A stretch of DNA of 64,000 bases. It comes from Pararhizobium capsulatum DSM 1112 (GTDB lineage Bacteria > Pseudomonadota > Alphaproteobacteria > Rhizobiales > Rhizobiaceae). Position 1 is the stretch's first letter. Each line of letters starts with the position of its first letter. Position numbers and translations under genes: made by a program. Under the pieces are notes generated by a model. That model was given only the letters and a program-made list of their open reading frames with translations. It did no database searches and was not told where the DNA came from. Positions 17,235 to 25,170 of the stretch are shown here, piece by piece. The stretch is taken from the NCBI RefSeq assembly GCF_030814475.1, contig NZ_JAUSVF010000001.1, positions 1,509,001 to 1,573,000 on the forward strand, given 5' to 3'.

Positions 17235-18593
17235 ATGAAGTCTGCTGAAGCGTCGTCTCAGCACGTCAGTCAGAATGATCTGCTTGCGATGGCCTATGTC
17301 GATCCACTGACAGGCCTCGGCAATGCCTATGACTTGCGCGACAAGGTCCGCCAGCTTGCGGACGATCGCGCATCCGATCCCGCCCCCTTCACGATCGGTC
17401 TTGCCAATCTCGATGGTTTCAAGCCGATCAATGATCTCTTTGGCCCTGCGGCAGGCGATGCCATTCTGCGGCAGGTGGCAAACCGCCTTGTTGCCTGCGT
17501 TCCCGATGGGGCAAGCGTCATCCGCGCAAGCGGCGACGAGTTCGCCTTCATTCTTCCGCTGGTGTTTGAGCGCAAGACGGCCGAGAAAATGGGGCAGATG
17601 CTGAAGGAAGTGCTGTCGGCTCCCTTCGATCTTGGCGAGCGCAATGTGCGCCTGTCCGCGTCCTTCGGTTTTGCGATATACCCTTTTGCCGGCAACGAAT
17701 TCGAGGATCTCCTGAAGAGCGCCGACACGGCACTCTATCGCTCGAAACGCCGCGGTCGTGGACAGGTGACCGTCTATTCCCAGGAAATTGCCCAGGAAAT
17801 GAAGCGCTCGACGCAGCTGGAGCAGGCGCTGCGCAACGCCATCATCGCCGACGAGGTGGATGTGCACTTCCAGCCGATCGTCGATTTGAAGACCGACATG
17901 GTGGTTGGCTTCGAAGCTCTCGCACGTTGGTGTGATCCCGATCTGGGGTACGTCTCGCCCGCCGCGTTCGTGCCGCTTGCCGAGGAGCGCGGCTTTATCG
18001 ATTCTCTGTCGGAAACGTTGCTGCACAAGGCGGCAGAGGCGGCGCTGTCCTGGCCGAAGGAGCTGTTTCTCTCGTTCAACCTGTCTTCCGCCCAGCTGAC
18101 GGATCCTAATACCAGCGCCAATGTGCTGAGTATTATCGCACGCGCCGGGCTCGACCCGCGCCGGTTGGAGCTTGAGATCACCGAAACTGCCGTCATGATG
18201 GACGCGGATATCGCCAAGAAGATCATTGCCGAGCTGCGCCTTGCAGGCGTTCGCGTGTCGCTGGACGATTTCGGCACCGGCCAATCGAGCCTCGGCCGCC
18301 TGCGTGAATTCTCCTTCGACAAGGTCAAGGTCGATCGCGCCTTCGTCTCGCAAATTTCAACGGATCGCGCCTGCGAGCATATCGTCAAGGCCATTGTCGC
18401 GATGTGCGACGGCCTTCATCTCGAAGTGGTCGCCGAAGGCATCGAGCATTTCCCGGAAGCCCTGAAGCTGAAGGCACTCGGCTGCGGCATGGGGCAAGGC
18501 TATTTCTATGGCAAGCCCGCCGACGCCATCACGACAATGCGATATCTCGCGGAAAAATATCAGCCGGGCATACCAGCCGCCATCGCGGTCTGA
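17235..18593 (+). CDS. GGDEF-EAL protein: degenerate cyclase, probable c-di-GMP phosphodiesterase
   Basis: Cytoplasmic second-messenger enzyme of 452 residues. The N-terminal GGDEF domain starts at MAYVDPLTGLGNAYDLRDK but the active-site loop reads S-G-D-E-F (residues 99-103), with Ser in place of the first Gly, so cyclase activity is doubtful though GTP binding may remain. The EAL domain keeps E227-A-L, SFNLSSAQL, ELEITETAV, LDDFGTGQSSLG, KVDRAFV and VVAEGIE, so c-di-GMP hydrolysis is likely. The ATG at 17235 has AGGA eight bases upstream; a GTG six bases earlier is less likely. It overlaps the end of the convergent lysR gene by 34 bases. Confidence 0.9.
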   Translation: MKSAEASSQHVSQNDLLAMAYVDPLTGLGNAYDLRDKVRQLADDRASDPAPFTIGLANLDGFKPINDLFGPAAGDAILRQVANRLVACVPDGASVIRASGDEFAFILPLVFERKTAEKMGQMLKEVLSAPFDLGERNVRLSASFGFAIYPFAGNEFEDLLKSADTALYRSKRRGRGQVTVYSQEIAQEMKRSTQLEQALRNAIIADEVDVHFQPIVDLKTDMVVGFEALARWCDPDLGYVSPAAFVPLAEERGFIDSLSETLLHKAAEAALSWPKELFLSFNLSSAQLTDPNTSANVLSIIARAGLDPRRLELEITETAVMMDADIAKKIIAELRLAGVRVSLDDFGTGQSSLGRLREFSFDKVKVDRAFVSQISTDRACEHIVKAIVAMCDGLHLEVVAEGIEHFPEALKLKALGCGMGQGYFYGKPADAITTMRYLAEKYQPGIPAAIAV

Positions 18594-19525
18594 AGCGCTG
18601 CAGCACTTTCCTCCCTTTCCTTTCGTCCTTCCTCCAGCAGCCAGTCTCTCACTCTGCGCGCCTGATGGTTGAGGTCGCGCGAGCGCGGCCACACCACATA
18701 GAAGGCAAGGCCGGTTTCCAGGACATGCCCTCCAACCGGGACCAGTGCCCCTGAGCGCATCTGGCGCTCGATCAGGTGCTGCCACCCGAGAGCAACACCC
18801 TCTCCGGCCAGAACCGCCTGCACGACGAGCACATAGTCGTTGATCGCCAGCCGCCGTGATTGCGGCGGGTAGGATATGCCGGCACTTTCAAACCATTCCG
18901 GCCAGTCGCAGGCCTGGCGTACCGGCTCTTCCAGAGGGATCAGCCGATGTTGCAGGAGATCCGTGGGAGTAGACGGGAAGCCATTGGCCTCGATGAAGGA
19001 CGGGGAGGTGACGGGTACGATCACCTCCGGAGCGAGCAGCGCCGCATGGTATTGCGGCCAGTTTGCGGGCTCGCCGCCCCGAACGCCGAGCGGTATAGGT
19101 TCCTCGTCGAGATCGAGGTCGCGCACGCTTGTCTGGATGCGCAGGTCGATTTCCGGCAGGTCGGCTCTCAGTTGGGCAAGCCGCGGCAGCATCCACATCG
19201 ACGCAAAGGCGGTGGAGGCGGCGAGCGTGACATTGGTCTCCCGCTTCTTGGCGCGGATATCTTCCGCCGATTTCTGGATGCGCGAGAGGCCCAGCGAAAC
19301 GTCCGTATGAAATTTCTCGCCGGCTTCCGTGAGGTGCACGGCGCGGTGAACGCGGTGAAACAGCGGAACGCCCAGCTGCTCCTCCAGGCTGCGCACGGCA
19401 TAGGAAACGGCCGCCTGCGTCATGCCGAGTTCCTGGGCGGCGCGGGTAAAATTCTGATGCCGGCCAGCCGCTTCGAAAACGACAAGGCTGGAGGCGGAGG
19501 GTAGTAGGCGGCGAAAGGTTTCCAT
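18560..19525 (-). CDS. LysR-family transcriptional regulator, GcvA-like
   Basis: Transcription factor of 321 residues with an N-terminal winged helix-turn-helix (FTRAAQELGMTQAAVSYAVR, about residues 26-45) and a periplasmic-binding-like effector domain (about 95-300). The HTH with ELGMTQAAVS resembles the GcvA subgroup. It is divergent from the MttB-family gene with a 90-base spacer, the classic LysR arrangement, so it probably controls the mttB/flavoenzyme operon in response to a methylated amine or betaine. That effector is an inference. Its 3' end overlaps the end of the GGDEF-EAL gene. Confidence 0.88.
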   Translation of the reverse strand: METFRRLLPSASSLVVFEAAGRHQNFTRAAQELGMTQAAVSYAVRSLEEQLGVPLFHRVHRAVHLTEAGEKFHTDVSLGLSRIQKSAEDIRAKKRETNVTLAASTAFASMWMLPRLAQLRADLPEIDLRIQTSVRDLDLDEEPIPLGVRGGEPANWPQYHAALLAPEVIVPVTSPSFIEANGFPSTPTDLLQHRLIPLEEPVRQACDWPEWFESAGISYPPQSRRLAINDYVLVVQAVLAGEGVALGWQHLIERQMRSGALVPVGGHVLETGLAFYVVWPRSRDLNHQARRVRDWLLEEGRKEREESAAALQTAMAAGMPG

Positions 19526-19538
19526 AAGTTTAGGTTAT
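19524..19538. promoter_or_regulatory. possible LysR box (ATAA-N7-TTAT)
   Basis: A 15-base dyad, ATAA-N7-TTAT, contains a T-N11-A core and lies right at the start of the lysR gene in the divergent spacer. Position and symmetry fit an autoregulatory LysR site. Short AT dyads arise often by chance, so confidence is low. Confidence 0.35.
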
Positions 19539-19615
19539 ATGATGCCGCAAATTTTTCCAGCGTTACAGCGCGCTTTTTCCCCGTTAGCATCAGCTCAAAC
19601 GAGGGGAGAACGGTC

Positions 19616-21169
19616 ATGGATACGCTTGAAGCAACGGAAGCAGCACCGCAACGCCGCACCCGCGGCGCCCGCCCGCCGCGGGGCAATAGCGGTGTCCGCA
19701 ACCCCGGCGTCCCCTATATCGCGAGAAACATCCCGACCTACGACATCCTCGGCGAAGAAAACCTCGTGAAGATCGAGAAGGTTGCCGAGCGCATCCTCTC
19801 CGAAGTCGGCATCGAGTTCCGCGACGACCCGGCGGCCCTCGACCTCTGGAAAAAGGCCGGTGCCAAGGTCGATGGCGTGCTGGTGCGTTTCGAGCCCGGC
19901 ATGCTCAACGAGGTCGTCTCGTCGGCGCCGGCGCAGTTTACCCAGCATGCACGCAACCCGGCCCATAATGTCGAGATCGGCGGCAGGAACGTGGTGTTCT
20001 CGCCGGCCTATGGCTCGCCCTTCGTCATGGACCTCGACAAGGGCCGTCGCTACGGCACGCTGGAGGATTTCCGCAACTTCATCAAGCTGGCGCAATCGAG
20101 CCCCTGGCTGCACCATTCCGGCGGTACGATCTGCGAGCCGGTGGATATTCCGGTCAACAAGCGGCATCTCGATATGGTCTACAGCCATATCAAATATTCC
20201 GACCGCGCCTTCATGGGCTCGATCACGGCCGAGGATCGGGCGGAAGATTCGATCGCCATGGCGCGCATCGTCTTCGGCAAGGACTTCGTCGATCAGAACT
20301 GCGTCATCCTCGGCAACGTCAACGTCAATTCCCCACTGGTGTGGGATGGCACGATGACGAAGTCCCTGCGCGCCTATGCGCGGGCGAACCAGGCAGCCGT
20401 CATCGTCCCCTTCATCCTCGGCGGCGCCATGGGGCCGGTCACCAATGCCGGTGCGATCGCGCAATCCTATGCCGAGACGCTGGCCGGCTGTGCCCTGACG
20501 CAGCTGGAGCGCAAGGGCGCGCCGGTGATCTTCGGCAATTTCCTTTCCTCGATGTCGCTGCGCTCGGGCTCGCCCACTTTCGGCACGCCGGAGCCGGCAA
20601 TCGGCTCCATGGTCATCGGCCAGCTTGCCCGCCGGCTGAAGCTGCCGCTGCGCTGTGCCGGCAATTTCTCCAATTCCAAGCTGCCAGACGGGCAGGCGAT
20701 GCAGGAAGGCGTCATGTCGATGCTGTCTGCCGTGCATTGCGGTGCGAACTTCATCCTGCATTCCGCCGGTTTCCTCGATGGCCTGCTCGCCATGTCCTAT
20801 GAGAAATTCATGATGGACATCGATTTCTGCGGCGCGCTGCATTCCTATCTCGCCGGGGTCGTCGTCGATGACAACACGCTCGCCATGGATGCCTTCCTCC
20901 AGGTCGGCCCCGGCAGCCATTTCCTCGGCTGTGATCACACGATGCGCAACTACCAGACCGCCTTCTGGGATTCGTCCCTGTCTGACAACGAGCCTTTCGA
21001 GAAATGGAGTGACGAGGGCGGTTCGACCGATATGGCCACCCGCGCCAACAGGCTCTGGAAAAAGACGCTCGCCGAATACGAAGCGCCGCCCCTGGACATG
21101 GCCATCGACGAGGCGTTGCTCGACTATATGAACCGACGCAAGACCGGCATGGCGGATGCCTGGTACTGA
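19616..21169 (+). CDS. MttB-family (trimethylamine methyltransferase superfamily) protein
   Basis: Member of the MttB superfamily, 517 residues, reading through without an in-frame amber codon, so it is a non-pyrrolysine type. Known members of this type include MtgB, which moves a methyl group from glycine betaine to a corrinoid protein. Conserved stretches include NIPTYDILGEENLVKIEKVA, LRAYARANQAAVIVPFILGG, GPVTNAGAIAQSYAETLAG and PGSHFLGCDHTMRNYQTAFW. A basic N-terminal 30 residues (RRTRGARPPRGN) precede the barrel. The next gene, 36 bases on, encodes an iron-sulfur flavoprotein demethylase, suggesting a pathway for betaine or N-methyl amine breakdown. No corrinoid protein or corrinoid:folate methyltransferase is visible in the window. 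The substrate is unknown. Confidence 0.88.
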   Translation: MDTLEATEAAPQRRTRGARPPRGNSGVRNPGVPYIARNIPTYDILGEENLVKIEKVAERILSEVGIEFRDDPAALDLWKKAGAKVDGVLVRFEPGMLNEVVSSAPAQFTQHARNPAHNVEIGGRNVVFSPAYGSPFVMDLDKGRRYGTLEDFRNFIKLAQSSPWLHHSGGTICEPVDIPVNKRHLDMVYSHIKYSDRAFMGSITAEDRAEDSIAMARIVFGKDFVDQNCVILGNVNVNSPLVWDGTMTKSLRAYARANQAAVIVPFILGGAMGPVTNAGAIAQSYAETLAGCALTQLERKGAPVIFGNFLSSMSLRSGSPTFGTPEPAIGSMVIGQLARRLKLPLRCAGNFSNSKLPDGQAMQEGVMSMLSAVHCGANFILHSAGFLDGLLAMSYEKFMMDIDFCGALHSYLAGVVVDDNTLAMDAFLQVGPGSHFLGCDHTMRNYQTAFWDSSLSDNEPFEKWSDEGGSTDMATRANRLWKKTLAEYEAPPLDMAIDEALLDYMNRRKTGMADAWY

Positions 21170-21205
21170 TTTTCTCCCCCGCCGACATTCCTCCCAGGGA
21201 CCAGA

Positions 21206-23254
21206 ATGACCATCTCGAAAGACCCGCTGCTCCAGCCCTACCAGCTGAAACACCTGACGCTCAAAAACCGGATCATGTCGACCTCCCATGAGCCGGCCTA
21301 TTCCGAAGACGGCATGCCGAAGGACCGCTACCGTCTCTACCATGTCGAAAAAGCCAAGGGCGGCATGGCGCTGACGATGACGGCGGGCTCTGCCATCGTC
21401 TCGGAGGATTCGCCGCCCGCGTTCGGCAATCTCTGTGCCTATTCCGACGAGATCGTGCCGTGGCTGAAGAAGATCGCCGACGACTGTCATGAGCATGACT
21501 GCGCCGTCATGATCCAGCTCACCCATCTCGGCCGCCGCACCGGCTGGAACAAGGGCGACTGGCTGCCGGTGTTGAGCGCATCGCCGGTACGCGAGGCTGC
21601 CCATCGCTCCTTCCCGAAGGAGATCGAGGATTGGGACATCGAGCGCATCATCGGTGACTATGCGGCCGCAGCCCAGCGCATGCAGGCGGCAGGCCTCGAC
21701 GGTATCGAGATCGAAGCCTATGGCCACCTGATGGACGGCTTCTGGTCGCCCGCCACCAATCATCGCGATGATGAATATGGCGGCTCGCTCGACAATCGCA
21801 TGCGTTTTTCCAACATGGTTCTCGAAGCGATCCGCAAGGCGACGGGACCGGATTTCATCGTCGGCATGCGCATGGTCGCCGATGAGCAGTGGGATATCGG
21901 CCTGTCCAGGGAGGAGGGCATTGAAATCGCCCGCAAGCTCGTGGCTGGCGGCAATGTCGATTTCCTCAACATCATTCGTGGCCATATCGATCACGACGCG
22001 CATCTGACCAATGTCATTCCGATACAGGGCATGGCAACATCGCCACATCTGGACTTTGCCGGCGAAGTGCGTGCCGCCACGAAATTCCCCGTCTTTCACG
22101 CTGCCCGCATCGCCGATGTCGCGACCGCGCGCCACGCGATAGCCGAGGGCAAGCTCGACATGGTCGGCATGACCCGTGCCCATATCGCCGATCCGCATAT
22201 CGTCAGGAAGATCGCGGAAGGCCGCGAAGCGCAGATCCGCCCATGCGTCGGCGCCACCTACTGTCTTGATCGCATCTACGAAGGCGGCGGCGCGCTCTGT
22301 ATTCACAATGCGGCAACCGGCCGCGAAGCAACCATTCCGCATGTCATTTCGAAGACGACAGGACCGGTTCGCAAGGCCGTGATTATCGGCGCAGGTCCTG
22401 CAGGGCTGGAGGCCGCCCGCGTGCTGGCGGAGCGTGGTCATCAGGTGGAGGTTCTGGAAGCGACTGGAGAGGCCGGGGGGCAGATTTTGCTTGCCGCCCG
22501 CAATCCGCGGCGCAAGGAGCTGATCGGCATCGTCGACTGGAGGCTGGCGGAACTGGAACGGCTTGGCGTTTCCATCCATTACAACGTCTTTGCAGAAGCC
22601 TCCGACGTGCTGGACTGCAACCCCGATCTGGTGATCGTCGCCACCGGCGGCATCGCCCAGAACCCGGTTCTCGATGCCGGCGACGATCTGGTCATTTCGA
22701 GCTGGGATATCATCGCCAGTGCCATCAAGCCGGAAGGGCCGGTGCTGCTTTATGACGACAATGGCGCCCATACCGGCATGACAGCCGCAGAGCTTATCGC
22801 CAATACGGGCGTCGAGCTGGAAGTGGTATCGCCGGAACGTATGTTCGCGCCGGAAATCGGCGGCATGAACCATGTCCCCTACGCCAAGGCATTCGCGGAA
22901 AAGAATGTGCGCGTCACCATCAACACCCGGCTGAAATCGGTACGGCGCGATGGAAACGGTCTGATCGCCACGCTCGGCTCGGATTATTCCGATACGGCGA
23001 CGGTGGAGCGGCGCGTGGCACAGGTGGTGGTCGAGCACGGCACAATGCCGATGGCCGATCTCTACCTGGAACTCAAGCCGCTTTCCCGCAATATGGGCGC
23101 CGTGGATTACAAGGCGCTGATCCGCCAGCAGAACCCGATCATGACGAAAAATCCGCAAGGCGGTTTCGATCTGATCCGGATCGGAGATGCCGTCGCCAGC
23201 CGCAACATCCATGCGGGTATCTACGACCCGATGAGGTACGGATTGTTGTTCTAG
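21206..23254 (+). CDS. NADH:flavin oxidoreductase / N-methylproline or dimethylglycine demethylase-like
   Basis: Old-yellow-enzyme barrel joined to an FAD/NAD domain, 682 residues, the layout of trimethylamine dehydrogenase, StcD and DgcA. The barrel (about 1-340) has MIQLTHLGRR and DGIEIEAYGHLMDGFWSP. The iron-sulfur motif spans Cys347, Cys353 and Cys365 with spacing C-x5-C-x11-C; the usual second Cys of C-x2-C-x3-C-x11-C is Ala. The C-terminal Rossmann motif is VIIGAGPAGLEAARVLAERG (about 391-410). The likely reaction is oxidative removal of an N-methyl group from a substrate such as N-methylproline or dimethylglycine. Its stop codon lies inside a dispersed repeat. Confidence 0.86.
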   Translation: MTISKDPLLQPYQLKHLTLKNRIMSTSHEPAYSEDGMPKDRYRLYHVEKAKGGMALTMTAGSAIVSEDSPPAFGNLCAYSDEIVPWLKKIADDCHEHDCAVMIQLTHLGRRTGWNKGDWLPVLSASPVREAAHRSFPKEIEDWDIERIIGDYAAAAQRMQAAGLDGIEIEAYGHLMDGFWSPATNHRDDEYGGSLDNRMRFSNMVLEAIRKATGPDFIVGMRMVADEQWDIGLSREEGIEIARKLVAGGNVDFLNIIRGHIDHDAHLTNVIPIQGMATSPHLDFAGEVRAATKFPVFHAARIADVATARHAIAEGKLDMVGMTRAHIADPHIVRKIAEGREAQIRPCVGATYCLDRIYEGGGALCIHNAATGREATIPHVISKTTGPVRKAVIIGAGPAGLEAARVLAERGHQVEVLEATGEAGGQILLAARNPRRKELIGIVDWRLAELERLGVSIHYNVFAEASDVLDCNPDLVIVATGGIAQNPVLDAGDDLVISSWDIIASAIKPEGPVLLYDDNGAHTGMTAAELIANTGVELEVVSPERMFAPEIGGMNHVPYAKAFAEKNVRVTINTRLKSVRRDGNGLIATLGSDYSDTATVERRVAQVVVEHGTMPMADLYLELKPLSRNMGAVDYKALIRQQNPIMTKNPQGGFDLIRIGDAVASRNIHAGIYDPMRYGLLF

Positions 23255-23355
23255 AGTTTGTCCGGGAAAAATGGAAACCGGTTTTCCCGAAAAGACAAAC
23301 GGAAACAAAAGAATCTAGAGGATGTCTGGTTCAATCTGAACCAGACATCCTCTAG
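23251..23355. repeat. mosaic palindromic intergenic repeat
   Basis: Two nested palindromes. The left part pairs GTTTGTC with GACAAAC around CGGGAAAA...TTTTCCCG. The right part, 23315-23355, is a perfect 18-base-pair inverted repeat (CTAGAGGATGTCTGGTTC and its complement) with a five-base loop. This looks like a RIME/REP-type dispersed element of rhizobia. It could also act as a terminator or RNA-stability element for the flavoenzyme transcript; the upstream gene's TAG stop is within its first bases. Confidence 0.75.
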
Positions 23356-23362
23356 CAAACGA

Positions 23363-23390
23363 AAACGGCGGCGCTTTCGCACCGCCGTTT
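23363..23390. terminator. bidirectional intrinsic terminator
   Basis: AAACGGCGG and CCGCCGTTT form a nine-base-pair stem with a ten-base loop; A residues precede and T residues follow. It sits 21 bases beyond the stop of the leftward PRC-barrel gene and can serve both converging transcripts. Confidence 0.8.
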
Positions 23391-23411
23391 CTCAATCCAG
23401 GGCGTAACACT

Positions 23412-24044
23412 TTAGTTGTTGGTTGCAGCCGGATCAGCCGGCTTGACTTCGCCTGCCGGCGCCATCGGCGTCGTGGAAGACGTAGTCGAGGTGTCGACCG
23501 GAGTATTGGCGTTCTGCTCGGCAACCTGCTGCGAGCGGGTCTTGAATTCCGGGGCAGCCTTCAGCGATTCGGCAGTTTCCTGCGTGGTCAGCTTCAGGTC
23601 GTCGGAGTCCGGAACGGTCGCGACATTGATGGTGTCGAGCGGCACGGCGACGTTCTTTTCACCGATACCCAGGAAGCCACCAACGCCGATCACGGCTGCT
23701 TCGACAGAACCGTCCTTGGTGAAGATCACATCGTTGATTTCACCGATGCTTTCATCACTGGAATTATAGACAGACTGGCCGATATAGGTGCTGGCAGCAA
23801 TCTGGTCTTCGCCCTGTTCGGAAATGAAGCTGGTGGCGCCGCCTGCCGGAGCGGCGGCATCTGCAGATTGCTCAGCAGGCTTAACCGGCACGACTGCAGG
23901 CTGCTCGCCAGTCATCGGGGTTTCCATTGGCTGAGCCTGGGTCGCAGGCTGCGTCGCACTCTGGGCAAAGCTCGCCGGGGCGAATGCGGTGATGCCTGCA
24001 AGAAGTGCACCTGCGGCGACGGAAGCTACGAGTTTCTTGGTCAT
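23412..24044 (-). CDS. secreted PRC-barrel domain protein
   Basis: Envelope protein of 210 residues. A signal peptide is clear (MTKKLVASVAAGALLAGITA with cleavage near SFAQS). An Ala/Pro/Thr/Gln-rich linker (about 28-75) leads to a PRC-barrel domain (about 85-155, containing GQSVYNSSDESIGEINDVIF and AAVIGVGGFLGIGEKNVAV). The C-terminal tail is again Thr/Pro/Ala rich and probably disordered. PRC-barrels occur in RimM and photosynthetic H subunits; secreted forms in rhizobia have no known biochemical role. An EcfG-type promoter lies about 80 bases upstream, suggesting induction in the general stress response. Single-gene transcript ending at the 23363-23390 terminator. Confidence 0.88.
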   Translation of the reverse strand: MTKKLVASVAAGALLAGITAFAPASFAQSATQPATQAQPMETPMTGEQPAVVPVKPAEQSADAAAPAGGATSFISEQGEDQIAASTYIGQSVYNSSDESIGEINDVIFTKDGSVEAAVIGVGGFLGIGEKNVAVPLDTINVATVPDSDDLKLTTQETAESLKAAPEFKTRSQQVAEQNANTPVDTSTTSSTTPMAPAGEVKPADPAATNN

Positions 24045-24125
24045 TGTGAACCTACCTTTCGTTCTCTTTGTCGATCAGGGCGCGTGGATGAGGGACAGTT
24101 CCGCCGCACCGGTGATGACTTAAGA

Positions 24126-24150
24126 ACGTCAAATTCCAGAAGTGGTTCCG
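24126..24150 (-). promoter_or_regulatory. EcfG/RpoE2-type general stress promoter for the PRC-barrel gene
   Basis: On the minus strand GGAAC (24150-24146) is followed by exactly 16 bases and then CGTT (24129-24126). This matches the alphaproteobacterial EcfG consensus GGAAC-N16/17-CGTT. Transcription would begin near 24119, giving a leader of about 75 bases before the ATG at 24044. Confidence 0.7.
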
Positions 24151-24230
24151 AAAAAAATCCAACGGTTTTCATGGAACTTTTTGCGATTTCGACAATCGGG
24201 AGCTGTATTCCACTGCACCGCTGAAAACAA

Positions 24231-24255
24231 AAAAAGCCGGGCGAACCCGGCTTTT
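24231..24255 (-). terminator. intrinsic terminator after the SMP-30 gene
   Basis: GCCGGG and CCCGGC form the core stem around a four-base loop, extended by A/T pairs (AAAA with TTTT). On the minus strand a T run follows. It lies 28 bases past the stop of the SMP-30/lactonase gene and so ends the galactonate operon. Confidence 0.85.
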
Positions 24256-24282
24256 GCAGATACGTCGATGATATCTCCGGAA

Positions 24283-25167
24283 TCAGAGAACGAAAGCTGG
24301 CTCGAAGCGGCCATTGACGATGATGCCGAGATCGAAGGTCTTGCCGGCATGCGGATCGGCCGCGCGGGCCTCATCATCCATGTCCGCCCAGGCCGAGGTT
24401 ACCATCAGCCGATCGGCCTTTGCGCCGATAAAGGCGGGGCAGCTCGACTGGCTGGCGGGCACGGCATACCGCTTCAGCCAGGTCCCATCAGGACTGTAGA
24501 CATCGACAGCACCCTGGCCCCAGCGGGCATTCCAGATCAGCCCGTCGGCATCACAGACCGAGCCGTCGACATCCCCGGGATTACCGCTTTGATCAGAGAA
24601 GACCGTGGCGTCGCCAGTTGGCAGTCCTGTCGCCGGATCGAGATCGACGCGCATGATGCGGTTGACCATGGAATCGACGAAATAGGCGGTCTTTCCATCC
24701 GGCGAGAAGCAGATGCTGTTGGGGATGCTGACGCCATCATAGAGCTTCGTCACGGTACTTCCCGCAACGTGATAGATGGCGCCTGCGCCTTTTTCTGCGG
24801 TGCGACCCATGGTGCCGACCCAGAGGCTGCCGGAGACGTGCACGCGGCCGTCATTGGAGCGGTTGCCCGGCTTGTCCTCAAGCGCACCAAACTTGGTCAG
24901 CGTGCCACTCTTGATCTCGCGGACGAAAAGCCCGTCGTCGGAAACGATCAGCTGGCGCTCGGGATCGATGACGGCGATGACGCTGGACAGGAACGGCATG
25001 GCGTGGACGCGCTTGGCTCCGCTTTCGAGGTGAAGCTCGTGCAGTTCCTTGCCCTTGATGTTGTGCCACCAGGCAATGCCGGTCGCGGGGTCGAAGGCCG
25101 GGCCTTCGCCGAGCTGAAGCGCTGCGTCACAGAAAATGCTGCCGGAAAAGGCGATGGTCTCAACCAT
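24283..25167 (-). CDS. SMP-30/gluconolactonase-family sugar lactonase
   Basis: Six-bladed beta-propeller lactonase of 294 residues. It has the metal-binding Glu in ALQLGEGPAFDP, RSNDGRVHVSGSLWVGTMG, the Asn in SIPNSICFSPDGKTAYFVDS, and VDGSVCDADGLIWNARWG. These are the divalent-metal ligands of the family. In this operon it would open galactono-1,4-lactone (or a related aldonolactone) to the acid for the De Ley-Doudoroff route. It is the last gene of the leftward operon; the gap to dgoA is three bases. The exact lactone cannot be read from the sequence. Confidence 0.88.
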   Translation of the reverse strand: MVETIAFSGSIFCDAALQLGEGPAFDPATGIAWWHNIKGKELHELHLESGAKRVHAMPFLSSVIAVIDPERQLIVSDDGLFVREIKSGTLTKFGALEDKPGNRSNDGRVHVSGSLWVGTMGRTAEKGAGAIYHVAGSTVTKLYDGVSIPNSICFSPDGKTAYFVDSMVNRIMRVDLDPATGLPTGDATVFSDQSGNPGDVDGSVCDADGLIWNARWGQGAVDVYSPDGTWLKRYAVPASQSSCPAFIGAKADRLMVTSAWADMDDEARAADPHAGKTFDLGIIVNGRFEPAFVL

Positions 25168-25170
25168 GGG

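Noticed and set aside
19595..23308. A 1237-codon open frame on the minus strand
   Set aside because: It lies exactly opposite the mttB and flavoenzyme genes, whose protein families are clear; the long antisense frame is a by-product of high G+C codon usage. Its translation shows no recognisable domain.
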